A stretch of 64,000 nucleotides of DNA from Sphaerisporangium sp040683095 (GCF_040683095.1 NZ_JBFBCI010000001.1:475358-539357); one strand, 5' to 3'; shown: positions 27,129 through 35,228, numbered from the stretch's first letter. The notes: generated by a model from the sequence alone, not told the origin. Translations and numbers: made by a program.

Positions 27129-27176
27129 GAAGTGCGCCTCGAATCCGCCGTGCCGGAGGCGCGGCCATGGGCACTG
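27129..27176 (+). repeat. dispersed repeat copy
   Basis: Reads AAGTGCGCCTCGAATCCGCC followed by GTGCCGGAGGCGCGGCCATG and GGCACTG. It is nearly identical to the copies at 27191-27233 and 57385-57430 and to the pair at 20196-20273. It is intergenic, between folK and the DUF3180 gene. Confidence 0.75.
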
Positions 27177-27190
27177 TTCGAGGCCTAAGG

Positions 27191-27233
27191 GGCGCTTCGA
27201 ACCGCCGTGCCGGAGGCGCGGCCATAGGCACAG
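27191..27233 (+). repeat. dispersed repeat copy, same orientation
   Basis: Reads GGCGCTTCGAACCGCCGTGC, CGGAGGCGCGGCCATAGGCA, then CAG. It lies 62 bp after the previous copy. The spacer with TTCGAGG can pair with the CTTCGAA of this copy, giving a small hairpin. The pair occupies most of the 260-bp gap before the DUF3180 gene. Confidence 0.75.
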
Positions 27234-27298
27234 CCGGCGCGGGCCGATCGCGCATGGAATAGCCTGCGGGCGGCGGAGGGAACGAGGAGGAGGATCGC

Positions 27299-27763
27299 GT
27301 GAGACCGAGCCGTCCCGGCTTGCTCGTCGTGCTGGTCGTCGGGTTCGCGCTGGTGACGTGGGCCGTGCTCCAGCAGGTCTACTCCGCCCTGCCGACCGTC
27401 CCCTGGACGGCGATCCCCACCGTGCTGCTGCTGGCGGTGGGCGAGGCGTACAGCGGATGGATGACCCGCGCGCGTATCGAGCGCAGGCCCGACACCAAGC
27501 CGGTGGAGCCGCTGGCGGTGGCCCGGCTCGCCGCCCTGGCCAAGGCGTCGGCGTACGTGGGGGCGGCCTGCGCGGGCATCTTCGCCGGTTTCGTGCTCTA
27601 CGTGCTGCCGCTGCTGGACCAGGACAGCCCGCGGCGCGACTTCTTCCTGGCCGGCGGGTCGCTGATCGCCTGTGTGGTGCTGGTCTGCGCGGCCCTGTTC
27701 CTCGAACACTGCTGCAAGGTGCCGAAGGACCCGGACGACCGGCCGGGCCCCGCGCGCCCCTGA
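27299..27763 (+). CDS. DUF3180 membrane protein
   Basis: 154 residues with four hydrophobic segments: LLVVLVVGFALVTWAVL, VPWTAIPTVLLLAVGEA, YVGAACAGIFAGFVLYVLPLL, LIACVVLVCAALFLEHCC. A loop with MTRARIERRPDTKPVEPLAVARLAALAKASA is the family hallmark and matches the gene after folK in mycobacteria (Rv3605c-like). The function is unknown. The GTG start follows GAGGAGGAGG. It converges with nuoD. Confidence 0.9.
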   Translation: MRPSRPGLLVVLVVGFALVTWAVLQQVYSALPTVPWTAIPTVLLLAVGEAYSGWMTRARIERRPDTKPVEPLAVARLAALAKASAYVGAACAGIFAGFVLYVLPLLDQDSPRRDFFLAGGSLIACVVLVCAALFLEHCCKVPKDPDDRPGPARP

Positions 27764-27829
27764 GCGAGGGCCCTGAACCCGCGTACGATGGTCCCGCCGC
27801 GTCCGCGCCTGCTAAAACGGGAAAAATCC

Positions 27830-29002
27830 TTACTTGTCGATGTCGCCGACGACGAAGAACATCGAGCCCAGGATCGCCACCATGTCCGAGATGAGGTGGC
27901 CGGGAAGCATCTCCCTGAGCACCTGGACGTTGTTGTACGACGCGCTGCGCAGCTTCAGCCGCCACGGCGTCTTCTCGCCGCGCGACACCAGGTAGTATCC
28001 GTTGAGCCCCAGCGGGTTCTCGGTCCAGGCGTAGGTGTGCCCCTCGGGCACCTTCAGCACCTTGGGCAGCCGCTGGTTGATCGGCCCGGGCGGCAGCGAC
28101 CGCAGCCGGTCCACGCAGGCGTCCGCGAGGTCCAGCGAGTTCTTCACCTGGTCCAGCAGGACCTCGAAGCGGGCGTGGCAGTCGCCGGCCGAGCGCGTGG
28201 CGACCTTGACCGGCAGCTCGGCGTACGCGAGGTACGGCTCGTCGCGGCGCAGGTCCAGGTCGACGCCGGAGGCGCGGGCGATCGGCCCGCTCACGCCGTA
28301 CTGCATGATCGTCTCACGGTCGAGCACGCCGACGCCGCGCGTGCGAGCCAGGAAGATCTCGTTGCCGTAGATCAGGTGCTCGATGTCGGACAGCCGCCCC
28401 CGCACGTCGCCGACCGTCCGCGACACCCGGTCGAGCCAGCCGTCCGGCAGGTCCTCCTTCAGCCCGCCGACCCGGTTGAACATGTAGTGCATGCGCCCGC
28501 CGGAGATCTCCTCCATGACGGCCTGCAGCATCTCGCGCTCGCGGAAGGCGTAGAAGATCGGCGTGATCGCGCCGAGCTCCAGGGGATAGGACCCGAGGAA
28601 CATGAGGTGGTTCAGCACGCGGTTCAGCTCGGCGAGCAGCGTGCGCGCCCACACGGCCCGCACGGGGACCTCCATGCCGAGCATGCGCTCGACGGCCAGC
28701 ACCACGCCCAGCTCGTTGGCGAAGGCCGACAGCCAGTCGTGCCGGTTGGCCAGCACGATGATCTGCCGGTAGTCGCGCACCTCGAACAGCTTCTCGGCGC
28801 CGCGGTGCATGTACCCGATGATCGGCTCCGCCGCGGCGATGCGCTCGCCGTCCACGGTGAGCCGCAGTCGCAGCACGCCGTGGGTCGAGGGGTGCTGGGG
28901 CCCGATGTTGAGGATCATGTCCTCGGTGGCGAGCTCCTTGGCCCCGGCGCCGATTCCCACGACGCGCTCGACGCGCCCGCCTCCGGCGAGAGGTTCGGTC
29001 AT
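27830..29002 (-). CDS. nuoD: orphan NuoD-like NADH-quinone oxidoreductase subunit D
   Basis: 390 residues, full length for the 49-kDa/NuoD subunit of complex I, which lines the quinone site. Motifs: NIGPQHPSTHGVLRLRL, IIGYMHRGAEKLFE, RVLNHLMFLGSYPLELGAIT and the C-terminal VVGDIDK. No other nuo genes are near, so this is a second, stand-alone NuoD of the kind known in streptomycetes. The arginine of HGVLR corresponds to the one methylated by NDUFAF7/MidA in the mitochondrial subunit (from memory), and a MidA-type gene lies 9 kb away. Its partner proteins are unknown. Confidence 0.92.
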   Translation of the reverse strand: MTEPLAGGGRVERVVGIGAGAKELATEDMILNIGPQHPSTHGVLRLRLTVDGERIAAAEPIIGYMHRGAEKLFEVRDYRQIIVLANRHDWLSAFANELGVVLAVERMLGMEVPVRAVWARTLLAELNRVLNHLMFLGSYPLELGAITPIFYAFREREMLQAVMEEISGGRMHYMFNRVGGLKEDLPDGWLDRVSRTVGDVRGRLSDIEHLIYGNEIFLARTRGVGVLDRETIMQYGVSGPIARASGVDLDLRRDEPYLAYAELPVKVATRSAGDCHARFEVLLDQVKNSLDLADACVDRLRSLPPGPINQRLPKVLKVPEGHTYAWTENPLGLNGYYLVSRGEKTPWRLKLRSASYNNVQVLREMLPGHLISDMVAILGSMFFVVGDIDK

Positions 29003-29019
29003 GGACCTATGCTGTCACG

Positions 29020-30354
29020 TCAGCGGCGCGACACAAGCTCGGAGAGGGCGGTCACCAGACGCCGGACGTGCTCCTCGGTGGTGCCGATGCCGATGGACGC
29101 CCGGACCGCGCCGGCCGTGCCGTCCGCGCAGGTGCCGTCGTCCAGCCGCCCGGCCTCGTCGAGCAGGTGGCGGACGAACGGGTGGGCGCAGAACCGGCCG
29201 TCCCGCACGCCGATGCCGTACTCCGACGACAGCGCCTCGGCGACCTCGCGGGCGGTCCAGCCGTCCACGATGAAGGACACGATGCCGACGCGCGGGTGCC
29301 CAGGCCCCCACAGCGATAGCTCGCGCACGCCGTCGATGCGGGCCAGCCCGTCGCGCAGCAGGCCGACCAGCCGCTCCTCCTCCTTGACCAGCGGGGCCCA
29401 GCCGGTGGCGGACAGGGCGTCGCAGGCGGCGGCAAGGGCGATCGCGCCGAGGACGTTCGGCGTGCCGGCCTCGTGCCGCTGCTCGGCGTCGCCGCTCCAC
29501 TCGGTCGTGATCGGCGCCCCCTCGGCGGCCCCGCCCGTGACGTTCGCGGACGCGCCGCCGCCGCGCAGGTACGGGTCGGCGTCCGCGAGCCAGTCCGGCC
29601 GGCCGATGAGCACGCCCGCGCCGAACGGGGCGTAGAGCTTGTGCCCGGAGAACGCGACGTAGTCGAGGTCGAGCGCGGTCAGGTTGAGCCTGCGGTGCGG
29701 GACGAGCTGGGCGGCGTCCACGAAGATACGGGCGCCGTGACGGTGGGCGATGTGCGCCAGCGCGGCGATCGGCCACAGCTCGCCGGTGACGTTGGACGCG
29801 GCGGTGACGACCAGCAGCTTGGGGCCGTCGATGGCCGCGAGGGTCTCGTCGGCGGCGCGCACGGCCTCGCCGGGGAAGGCGGGCGGCGCGAGCCGGACGG
29901 CGCCGGTCCAGGGGAGCAGCGAGGCGTGGTGCTCGGTCTCGAAGACGACGACGGTGGTGCCCTCGGGCAGGCAGCGGGCCAGCAGGTTCGTCGCGTCGGT
30001 GGTGTTGCGGGTGAACACGACGGCGTCGTCGCGGCGGGCGCCCGCGAAGGCCCCGACGGTGTGGCGGGCCTGCTCGTAGCGGGCGGTGGTGAGCTGGGAG
30101 GCGTACCCGGCGCCGCGGTGCACGCTGGAGTAGGCCGGCAGCGCGGCGGCGACGGCCGCGCTCACCGGCTCCAGACAGGGCGCGCTGGCGGCGTAGTCCA
30201 GGTTGACGTACCGGACCAGCTCGCCGCCCTTGACGGGAACCTCCAGGTCGGTGCCGAGCACGGTGGGGATGCCGGTCCGGTGCCCTGCGGGGACGGGCTG
30301 GGCGGGGACGATCTCGGCGGGGGTGGGGATGGTCAGATCGGTGACAGCGGACAA
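29020..30354 (-). CDS. cysteine desulfurase-like class V aminotransferase
   Basis: 444 residues. This is a PLP fold-type I enzyme with the Schiff-base lysine at K239 (SGHKLYAPFG), NLDYAASAP near the N-terminus and C389 in RDGRFCAHP, aligning with the catalytic cysteine of SufS-type desulfurases. A TTG start at 30354 follows GAGGAGG. About 30 residues precede the catalytic core. A SAM-IV riboswitch (30400-30520) lies in its leader, tying it to sulfur/methionine status, so a role in sulfur mobilisation is likely. nuoD starts 17 bp beyond its stop. A degraded copy of its codons for about 25 N-terminal residues is found at 36048-36133. Confidence 0.88.
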   Translation of the reverse strand: MSAVTDLTIPTPAEIVPAQPVPAGHRTGIPTVLGTDLEVPVKGGELVRYVNLDYAASAPCLEPVSAAVAAALPAYSSVHRGAGYASQLTTARYEQARHTVGAFAGARRDDAVVFTRNTTDATNLLARCLPEGTTVVVFETEHHASLLPWTGAVRLAPPAFPGEAVRAADETLAAIDGPKLLVVTAASNVTGELWPIAALAHIAHRHGARIFVDAAQLVPHRRLNLTALDLDYVAFSGHKLYAPFGAGVLIGRPDWLADADPYLRGGGASANVTGGAAEGAPITTEWSGDAEQRHEAGTPNVLGAIALAAACDALSATGWAPLVKEEERLVGLLRDGLARIDGVRELSLWGPGHPRVGIVSFIVDGWTAREVAEALSSEYGIGVRDGRFCAHPFVRHLLDEAGRLDDGTCADGTAGAVRASIGIGTTEEHVRRLVTALSELVSRR

Positions 30355-30399
30355 CGCCGGCCTCCTCGGGTAAGGGGCCCTCGGTCATGGCGTTGAGAC

Positions 30400-30520
30400 G
30401 ACGGAGCCCGCGCTTGCCCGGCGCACCGCGCGCCGGACCTGGTCTTCACCCGGGGCACCCCGCCGCGAGCGCGAGGGTTGCCGGCCAGCGAGCCGGGGCT
30501 TGGCGCTGGCACTCATGACC
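30400..30520 (-). promoter_or_regulatory. SAM-IV riboswitch
   Basis: Read on the minus strand the leader contains GGTCATGAGTGCCAGCG, then AAGCCCCGGC, GGCCGGCAACCCTC, GCGGCGGGGTGCCCCGGGTG and AAGACC. These are the conserved elements of the SAM-I/SAM-IV clan in the order and form typical of the actinobacterial SAM-IV class, and GGTC at the 5' end pairs with GACC. By family rule, S-adenosylmethionine binding reduces expression of the downstream gene. The boundaries are approximate. Confidence 0.85.
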
Positions 30521-30529
30521 TACGTCCGG

Positions 30530-30560
30530 ACTATAACCCAACCTCCCCCCGCCCCCGCAA
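30530..30560 (-). promoter_or_regulatory. promoter of the riboswitch-desulfurase transcript
   Basis: On the minus strand a -10 TATAGT (30530-30535) lies about 10 bp before the riboswitch. TTGCGG (30555-30560) is a possible -35 with a long 19-bp spacer. The placement fits a transcript starting at the riboswitch 5' end. Confidence 0.5.
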
Positions 30561-30614
30561 TGTGACAGGCCTCACGCCCCCGCCTCCGTTTGTGCCAGCA
30601 CCGGCGGTGTCGCG

Positions 30615-30971
30615 TTAAGAGGACTCTGCGCCACCGAGGAGTTCGGTGGGTATGCCCAGGCCGTCAACCAGATCGCGTACCAGCATCACACCGCTGGCCA
30701 GCCGAGCCCCTGATTCGAGCTGAGACACGTAGCCCTGAGATCGCCCGATTAGTTCAGCGAGCCGTTCCTGACTCATCCCGGCATGCTCGCGGATCAGCGT
30801 GCATACGGTGGCAAGATCCCATGAAGCGAGCGCTTCACGGACATCGGGAATAGTCCACACCTCCGCTGGTATCGGTTGAGCATCCACGGCGCATGGACCG
30901 CACACTTCACCGGGGTTGTACCGGCTGAGCGGGCGTGCACACCTTCGGCACACCCGCTTCGGCTCCGTCAT
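30615..30971 (-). CDS. XRE-type HTH regulator with N-terminal zinc-ribbon-like motif
   Basis: 118 residues from ATG 30971; an in-frame start at 31010 is possible. The N-terminus holds CxxC-x13-CxxC (CRRCARPLSRYNPGEVCGPC), a likely structural zinc knuckle. The C-terminal half is a Cro/C1-type helix-turn-helix (HAGMSQERLAELIGRSQGYVSQLESG). Longer actinomycete relatives continue into a TPR-like domain, but this one stops after GIPTELLGG. It is the leftmost gene of the inserted cassette and the obvious candidate to regulate it. Confidence 0.8.
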   Translation of the reverse strand: MTEPKRVCRRCARPLSRYNPGEVCGPCAVDAQPIPAEVWTIPDVREALASWDLATVCTLIREHAGMSQERLAELIGRSQGYVSQLESGARLASGVMLVRDLVDGLGIPTELLGGAESS

Positions 30972-31155
30972 GGCGTCACCGCTGCCTCGCCGTACCAGCC
31001 ATGTGGCCATCTCTGCTCGTTGAGCAGACCACCGAGCCCTTTGATGTCGTCGGACCCACAGCGACAGCTGTACGGAGCTCTACCAGCGAGGGAATACGCG
31101 AGCGCGGTGGCCATAGCGGCAGGTGACTCGGCCGCAGGCCCAGAGTCGGGTCGAC

Positions 31156-31419
31156 TTACCTGCATCGTCCCTCGCCGTGATCGAAGATGATCCGGCCGGT
31201 TTCCTGGTCACGATGGGCGCGCACCAAGATGGGCCCATAGCGGTAGCAGGGGTAGGGGTAGGCGAGGAGGTCCAGCCGCGCTGGGCAGATAGTCCCTCGG
31301 CCGTGATCGGGCAGACCACGCAAGGCGGCCAGTAACGCTCGGCACGCCCCAATTGGTGTGTCTGTCACACCAAGCACGCCGCGCCCACCCAGATCGTCGG
31401 CGGCCCACGTCCACAGCAC
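31156..31419 (-). CDS. small protein, unknown
   Basis: 87 residues from a GTG at 31419; the frame is open further upstream but without a better start. Sequence: LWTWAADDLGGRGVLGVTD, then GACRALLAALRGLPDHGRG, then YRYGPILVRAHRDQETGRI. This alternation of a WTWA strand, helix and two strands looks like a real small domain, and I associate similar sequences with accessory actinomycete loci next to XRE genes. No function is known. It may be a 5'-truncated remnant. Confidence 0.45.
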   Translation of the reverse strand: MLWTWAADDLGGRGVLGVTDTPIGACRALLAALRGLPDHGRGTICPARLDLLAYPYPCYRYGPILVRAHRDQETGRIIFDHGEGRCR

Positions 31420-31558
31420 CGGCTCGCCGTCTACACAGTCGGGTTCCAGTCGCGGGACCCCGCTGATACGCCGGCGTTGTGCCGGTACGGTCGGCGTCGA
31501 TCCAAGGCGCGACAGGCGTCGAATGGCGCCGGGGAAGTGACTGGCTTCGCTCGTTGGG

Positions 31559-32323
31559 TTATGCCGTCTTCCGCACTTGGGCGATGTATGCGGCGCCCTC
31601 GGTTTCGACGTGTTCGAGCTTCCACGGTGACCGGTCCGTCAGATCGGACAGTTCCTGGATGGAGGCGAACAGGTAGTCGAACCATTCGGTGGCGGTGCGG
31701 CCGTGGCGGATACGCAATCGCAGCTGGCCTGCCATCCGGCTGTGTCTGCGGTTGTGCTCGTGGTAGGCGAGATGGTCGGGATTGTCGCTGCCGTAGGGGT
31801 CGGTCCCGGTACCGATGAGGCGGGCGTTCGGGTGGGCCAATCCGGCGAGTTGCCTGAGCACTTGGTGCGCCCGATCGGCTCCGCCGAGCAGGCCGAGGTT
31901 GTTGCCGAGCAGCAGTATCGTGTCGAACCGGCCAAGATCTGGGGGTGGTCCGTAGAGCGACCCGTGTACGGCGGTGACGCCACGCTGGCGGGCCACGGTG
32001 ACGGCTCCGGGAGAGGCGTCCATACCGACGACGTCGAATCCTGCCGTGGCAAGTGCAAGGGCATGGCGACCGGCGCCGCAGCCGATGTCCAGAACCCTCC
32101 CTGCCGCCTGCTGGCAGGCCCACCGGTCAAGCCGATCCAGCTGATCGGGCGGGGTGAAGTACTTCGACGCATCGCTCGCCATGAGCAGGCCATCGTCACG
32201 TTCCACCAGCTCCATCACATGGCCGGGCGCCCCCTGAGCACGCCAGCATTCCTGAAGCGTCTGGCCGAAGGCGTCACCGATGGCGAGGCCACGGACAGGG
32301 GCGACCGCGGTGTCTTCAGTCAT
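31559..32323 (-). CDS. class I SAM-dependent methyltransferase
   Basis: 254 residues from ATG 32323, preceded by AAGGGAG. The SAM-binding motif I is VLDIGCGAGRHALALA, with GMDASPGAV (acidic residue of motif II) and GRFDTILLLGNNLGLLG (motif IV). The C-terminal third (EWFDYLFASIQEL, WKLEHVETEG) is likely substrate-specific. The acceptor is unknown. It is divergent from the HisRS-like operon with a palindromic site between them, and possibly downstream of a 29-residue peptide ORF, so the peptide or the product of the operon is a candidate substrate. Confidence 0.88.
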   Translation of the reverse strand: MTEDTAVAPVRGLAIGDAFGQTLQECWRAQGAPGHVMELVERDDGLLMASDASKYFTPPDQLDRLDRWACQQAAGRVLDIGCGAGRHALALATAGFDVVGMDASPGAVTVARQRGVTAVHGSLYGPPPDLGRFDTILLLGNNLGLLGGADRAHQVLRQLAGLAHPNARLIGTGTDPYGSDNPDHLAYHEHNRRHSRMAGQLRLRIRHGRTATEWFDYLFASIQELSDLTDRSPWKLEHVETEGAAYIAQVRKTA

Positions 32324-32335
32324 GTGCACTCCCTT

Positions 32336-32376
32336 GAGTGTCCGGATTCCGCCGTATCACGACGGAATGAGTGTCC
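32336..32376. promoter_or_regulatory. palindrome flanked by 8-bp direct repeats
   Basis: ATTCCGCCGT (32346-32355) and ACGACGGAAT (32359-32368) are inverted with one mismatch and a 3-bp centre. GAGTGTCC flanks the pair at 32336-32343 and 32369-32376. It lies immediately upstream of the methyltransferase and between it and the divergent HisRS-like operon. Likely operator of the cassette regulator; inference. Confidence 0.5.
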
Positions 32377-32447
32377 AGCGTGGCGCCATATTGGCACTCA
32401 TGCGGTAATTTCCTGATCGTCGTCGCGAGCGGTTGGTACTCGAACGC

Positions 32448-32537
32448 CTAGAGCTGGACGAATTTGGGGGCGAGGCAACGGTAGAGACCGCCCCGAATGA
32501 TCACCATTGCAAGTGCAATGGTGATCAGTTTTCTCAT
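32448..32537 (-). CDS. putative 29-residue peptide
   Basis: A short frame too small for routine gene calling. ATG 32537 is preceded by ACGGAG with 9-nt spacing. The peptide starts MRKLITIALA, has a hydrophobic N-terminal half, then R15-G-G, Y19, a single cysteine C21, and ends APKFVQL. It lies upstream of the methyltransferase on the same strand, in a locus with ligase-like and methyltransferase genes. A modified-peptide precursor, a leader peptide or a small membrane peptide are all possible. A 30-bp near-perfect palindrome falls within codons 4-14, which could instead be the real functional element. I recognise no family. Confidence 0.4.
   Translation of the reverse strand: MRKLITIALAMVIIRGGLYRCLAPKFVQL
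32498..32527. repeat. 14-bp perfect inverted repeat with 2-bp centre
   Basis: TGATCACCATTGCA (32498-32511), AG, TGCAATGGTGATCA (32514-32527). It lies 58 bp before the GTG of the first HisRS-like gene and inside the putative peptide ORF on the other strand. It could be an operator, a leader-RNA hairpin for the plus-strand operon, or a terminator. Confidence 0.85.
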
Positions 32538-32585
32538 CACGCACACTCCGTTCGTCAACATTCCTGCGACAGGCCGGAGGCCGAC

Positions 32586-33926
32586 GTGACCGAGCTGAAT
32601 CTGCCCCTAAAGGGAACAGGCGACATTTTCGGACTGCCGCTGCGCAGACGCCTGGCCGTAACTGGTGCGCTTGCCAATCTGGCCCGGCGGCACGGCTACG
32701 ACCAGGTCGAGGTGCCGCTGATCGAGCGGGCCTCCTCCTTCTCCGAGGAGGTCGTCGGCCGCTCCCCCTGGCCGGAATGGGACCAGCGCGGCTGCTTCTA
32801 CCTGCAGGTTCCCGACTACAAGAGCCTCTACGACAACCCGCCGACCCTCACCGACGCGCTGCTGATCCCCGAAGGCACGATCTCCGTGACCCGATGGCTG
32901 GGCCGTCTGCTCTCCGACGACCCGGGGTTCGTGTGGCCGCTCAAGCTCTTCTATCTCACGCCCAGTTTTCGCAACGAGCTCATCGATGGTCTGGATGAGC
33001 TCAAGCGGCGCCAGTTCAACCAGTTCGGGCTGGAGATTCTCGGGGCGCCGTCAGGCAGTGCCGACATCGAAGCCATACATCTGATCACTACCAGTCTGTA
33101 CGAGCTCGGCATCCCTGAACGCGCCGTCCGCGTGCGGGTCGGCGATATGGCCATCTTCAATCGGCTGGTCGAACTTTCCGGCCTGGATCCCGACACGGCG
33201 ATCCGGCTCAAGGAAGCACTCGATGCGATCGCCGAGTGCAAGGCCGGAAAACGGCCCGAACGTCACTCCACTCTGATCGACGACGTCGACAGGCTGGCCT
33301 GTGGCGCTCATCTCGGCCCGCGCTGGGCGAAGGTATGGGGCGAGCTGGCCCGCACACCCCACTCCCTGTCGGTCATCGAGAAGGTCTCCGACACTGTCGT
33401 GCAGGAACGGCTTGCCAGCGTACGGAAGCTCGCCGCGACGCTGGATGCGCTCGGCGTCACCGTAAAGATCGACTTGTGCGTGGTGCGCTCACACGAGTAC
33501 TACACCGGCATCGCCTTCGAAATCGACGTGTTCACCAACACCCAAGCGTTCATCGAGGTCGGTGGAGGCGGCCGGTACGACCGCCTCGTCGGTCACTTCA
33601 TGGCCGACCGCACCGCCGCCCCTCCCGTGCCGGCAACCGGATTCGCCTTCGGCGTGGAACGACTGGTCCATCTCCTAGATCGCCTCGGCCTGCTTGGCTC
33701 GGATCGTTCGGCCGGTGCCACCATGAGCATGGCCCGGGCAGTCGCCGACGTCCTTGTCATCCCGCAGTCGGCCACCGCCGACGGGTATCGTGAAGCTGCC
33801 GAAGTCGCGGCCAAGTACCGCGCCGCCGGGCGCGCGGTGGACATCTACCTGGGCGATCCTGCCCATGAGGTCGCCTATGCCACGGCACGCGGCATCACGC
33901 AAAGCCACACCGTCACTGAACGCTGA
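32586..33926 (+). CDS. histidyl-tRNA synthetase-like protein A
   Basis: 446 residues from GTG 32586 with GGAGG upstream. It is a class II HisRS core with all signature regions: LLIPEGTISV (family PEGT), motif 2 F128-R129-N-E131 followed by RRQFNQFGLE, HisA-like R301-SHEYYTG308 (canonical RGxxYYTG), HisB GGGGRYD at 326-332, motif 3 GFAFGVER ending R359, and an alpha/beta C-terminal domain. The ATP-contacting arginines are kept, unlike the regulatory paralogue HisZ, which usually loses them. The RG to RS change and the unusual N-terminus argue against a housekeeping enzyme. Next gene after 12 bp. It probably activates histidine or a similar acid for a cassette-specific reaction; inference. Confidence 0.8.
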   Translation: MTELNLPLKGTGDIFGLPLRRRLAVTGALANLARRHGYDQVEVPLIERASSFSEEVVGRSPWPEWDQRGCFYLQVPDYKSLYDNPPTLTDALLIPEGTISVTRWLGRLLSDDPGFVWPLKLFYLTPSFRNELIDGLDELKRRQFNQFGLEILGAPSGSADIEAIHLITTSLYELGIPERAVRVRVGDMAIFNRLVELSGLDPDTAIRLKEALDAIAECKAGKRPERHSTLIDDVDRLACGAHLGPRWAKVWGELARTPHSLSVIEKVSDTVVQERLASVRKLAATLDALGVTVKIDLCVVRSHEYYTGIAFEIDVFTNTQAFIEVGGGGRYDRLVGHFMADRTAAPPVPATGFAFGVERLVHLLDRLGLLGSDRSAGATMSMARAVADVLVIPQSATADGYREAAEVAAKYRAAGRAVDIYLGDPAHEVAYATARGITQSHTVTER

Positions 33927-33938
33927 GGAAACCTACCG

Positions 33939-35228
33939 GTGAAGACTGACAACAGCCCACCAAGGGGCACCCGTGATCTGCTTCCCGCTGCCGTCGCTCT
34001 CCGCGACCATGTTCTGGGGCAGATCGCGTCGGTCTACCATCGGTACGGCTACCAGCGCATCGAAACCCCCTGCCTGGAAGACATCGACCGCCTGGTAGGC
34101 GGCCAGGGCGGCGAGAACGAAAAACTGATCTTCAAGGTGTTGCGGCGTGGCCTGCCCGACCAGATCGAGCAGGCCACCGCGCTGGCTGGCCTGGTGGACC
34201 TGGGTCTGCGGTTCGACCTGACCGTCCCGCTGACCCGGTTCTACGGTCACCACCACGCTGATCTGCCGATGCCGTTGCGGTCCTTTCAGTTCGGGCCGGT
34301 CTGGCGGGCCGAACGCCCGCAAAAGGGCCGCTACCGGCAGTTCTACCAGTGCGACATCGACCTGATCGGCGAGCCCAGCGTGCTGGCCGAGATCGAGCTC
34401 ATCGAGGCCACCACAGAAGCCCTGGACGCCCTCGGTCTGACCGGAACCACCGTTCGGCTCTCAGATCGCCGCTTCCTGTCAGCCCTCGCCCACGCTGCTG
34501 GACTTCCCGACCAGGCGCAGAACGGATTCTTTATCGGTCTGGACAAACTCGACAAGATCGGATGGGACGGGGTTCGTCGCGAACTCATCGATGATCGACA
34601 ACTGCCCGCTGAGGTGGTGACCAACGCCCTGACCAAGATTGAGAACCTGCAAGGGTTGGACGCGCAGAAGGTCGCCGATACCGTGGCAGACGAGGTGCCG
34701 GGACTCGACGACCAGGTCATCGCTGATCTGGCTACTACCACGACCGGGCTGGACCAGATCGCCCGAGAGCGAGGGCTGCGCTGGGAGTTCGACCCGACCC
34801 TGGTGCGCGGTATGGGTTACTACACCGGGCAGATCTTCGAGGTCGTCCACCCCCAGTCCACCTCGTCGGTGGCAGGCGGTGGACGGTACGACCGGTTGAT
34901 CGGGCGCTCGTTGGGGACGGACGTTCCGGCGTGTGGCTTTTCCATCGGGTTCGAGCGGATCGTCGACCTGCTGGGCAAGGCTCCACACCGTGAGGCGGTC
35001 GCCGTGTTGTTCGACGCCGACATCCCCGCCGCCGAGGCTCTCACACTGGCTCGCCAGTTGCGCACCGAGGGCCGAACCGCCTCGGTGATCCGCCGCGGTG
35101 GCAAGTTCAGTGCTCAGTTGAGCCGCTTGGAGTCATCAGGATTCACCTCGTTCGTTCATCTGCGCGCCGACCATGCCTCTGGCCTCCGGCCGGACGAGCG
35201 ACCATTGGGCCGGCAGCCCCTCACTTAG
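33939..35228 (+). CDS. histidyl-tRNA synthetase-like protein B
   Basis: 429 residues, GTG start with GAGGAA upstream. The HisRS architecture is complete: PRGTRDLLP at the N-terminus, LRFDLTVPLTRF, motif 2 R123-AE-R-PQKGRYRQFYQ, HisA R290-GMGYYTG297, HisB GGGRYD at 313-318, motif 3 GFSIGFER ending R340, and a C-terminal anticodon-binding-like domain. It is closer to a bona fide HisRS than protein A, but it lies in an inserted cassette. It may be a target-duplicate conferring self-resistance or an amino-acid-activating enzyme. Its stop is followed after 5 bp by the FkbM gene. Confidence 0.85.
   Translation: MKTDNSPPRGTRDLLPAAVALRDHVLGQIASVYHRYGYQRIETPCLEDIDRLVGGQGGENEKLIFKVLRRGLPDQIEQATALAGLVDLGLRFDLTVPLTRFYGHHHADLPMPLRSFQFGPVWRAERPQKGRYRQFYQCDIDLIGEPSVLAEIELIEATTEALDALGLTGTTVRLSDRRFLSALAHAAGLPDQAQNGFFIGLDKLDKIGWDGVRRELIDDRQLPAEVVTNALTKIENLQGLDAQKVADTVADEVPGLDDQVIADLATTTTGLDQIARERGLRWEFDPTLVRGMGYYTGQIFEVVHPQSTSSVAGGGRYDRLIGRSLGTDVPACGFSIGFERIVDLLGKAPHREAVAVLFDADIPAAEALTLARQLRTEGRTASVIRRGGKFSAQLSRLESSGFTSFVHLRADHASGLRPDERPLGRQPLT

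Noticed and set aside
29015..30388. Alternative frame starting MTEGPLPEEAG over the desulfurase
   Set aside because: It shadows the desulfurase gene in another frame; the TTG start at 30354 has the ribosome site and the catalytic residues.
32586..33926. HisZ (ATP phosphoribosyltransferase regulatory subunit)
   Set aside because: HisZ usually lacks the catalytic arginines and the C-terminal domain; here R129, R301 and R359 and the C-terminal domain are present, and no hisG is nearby. Still possible as a database label.
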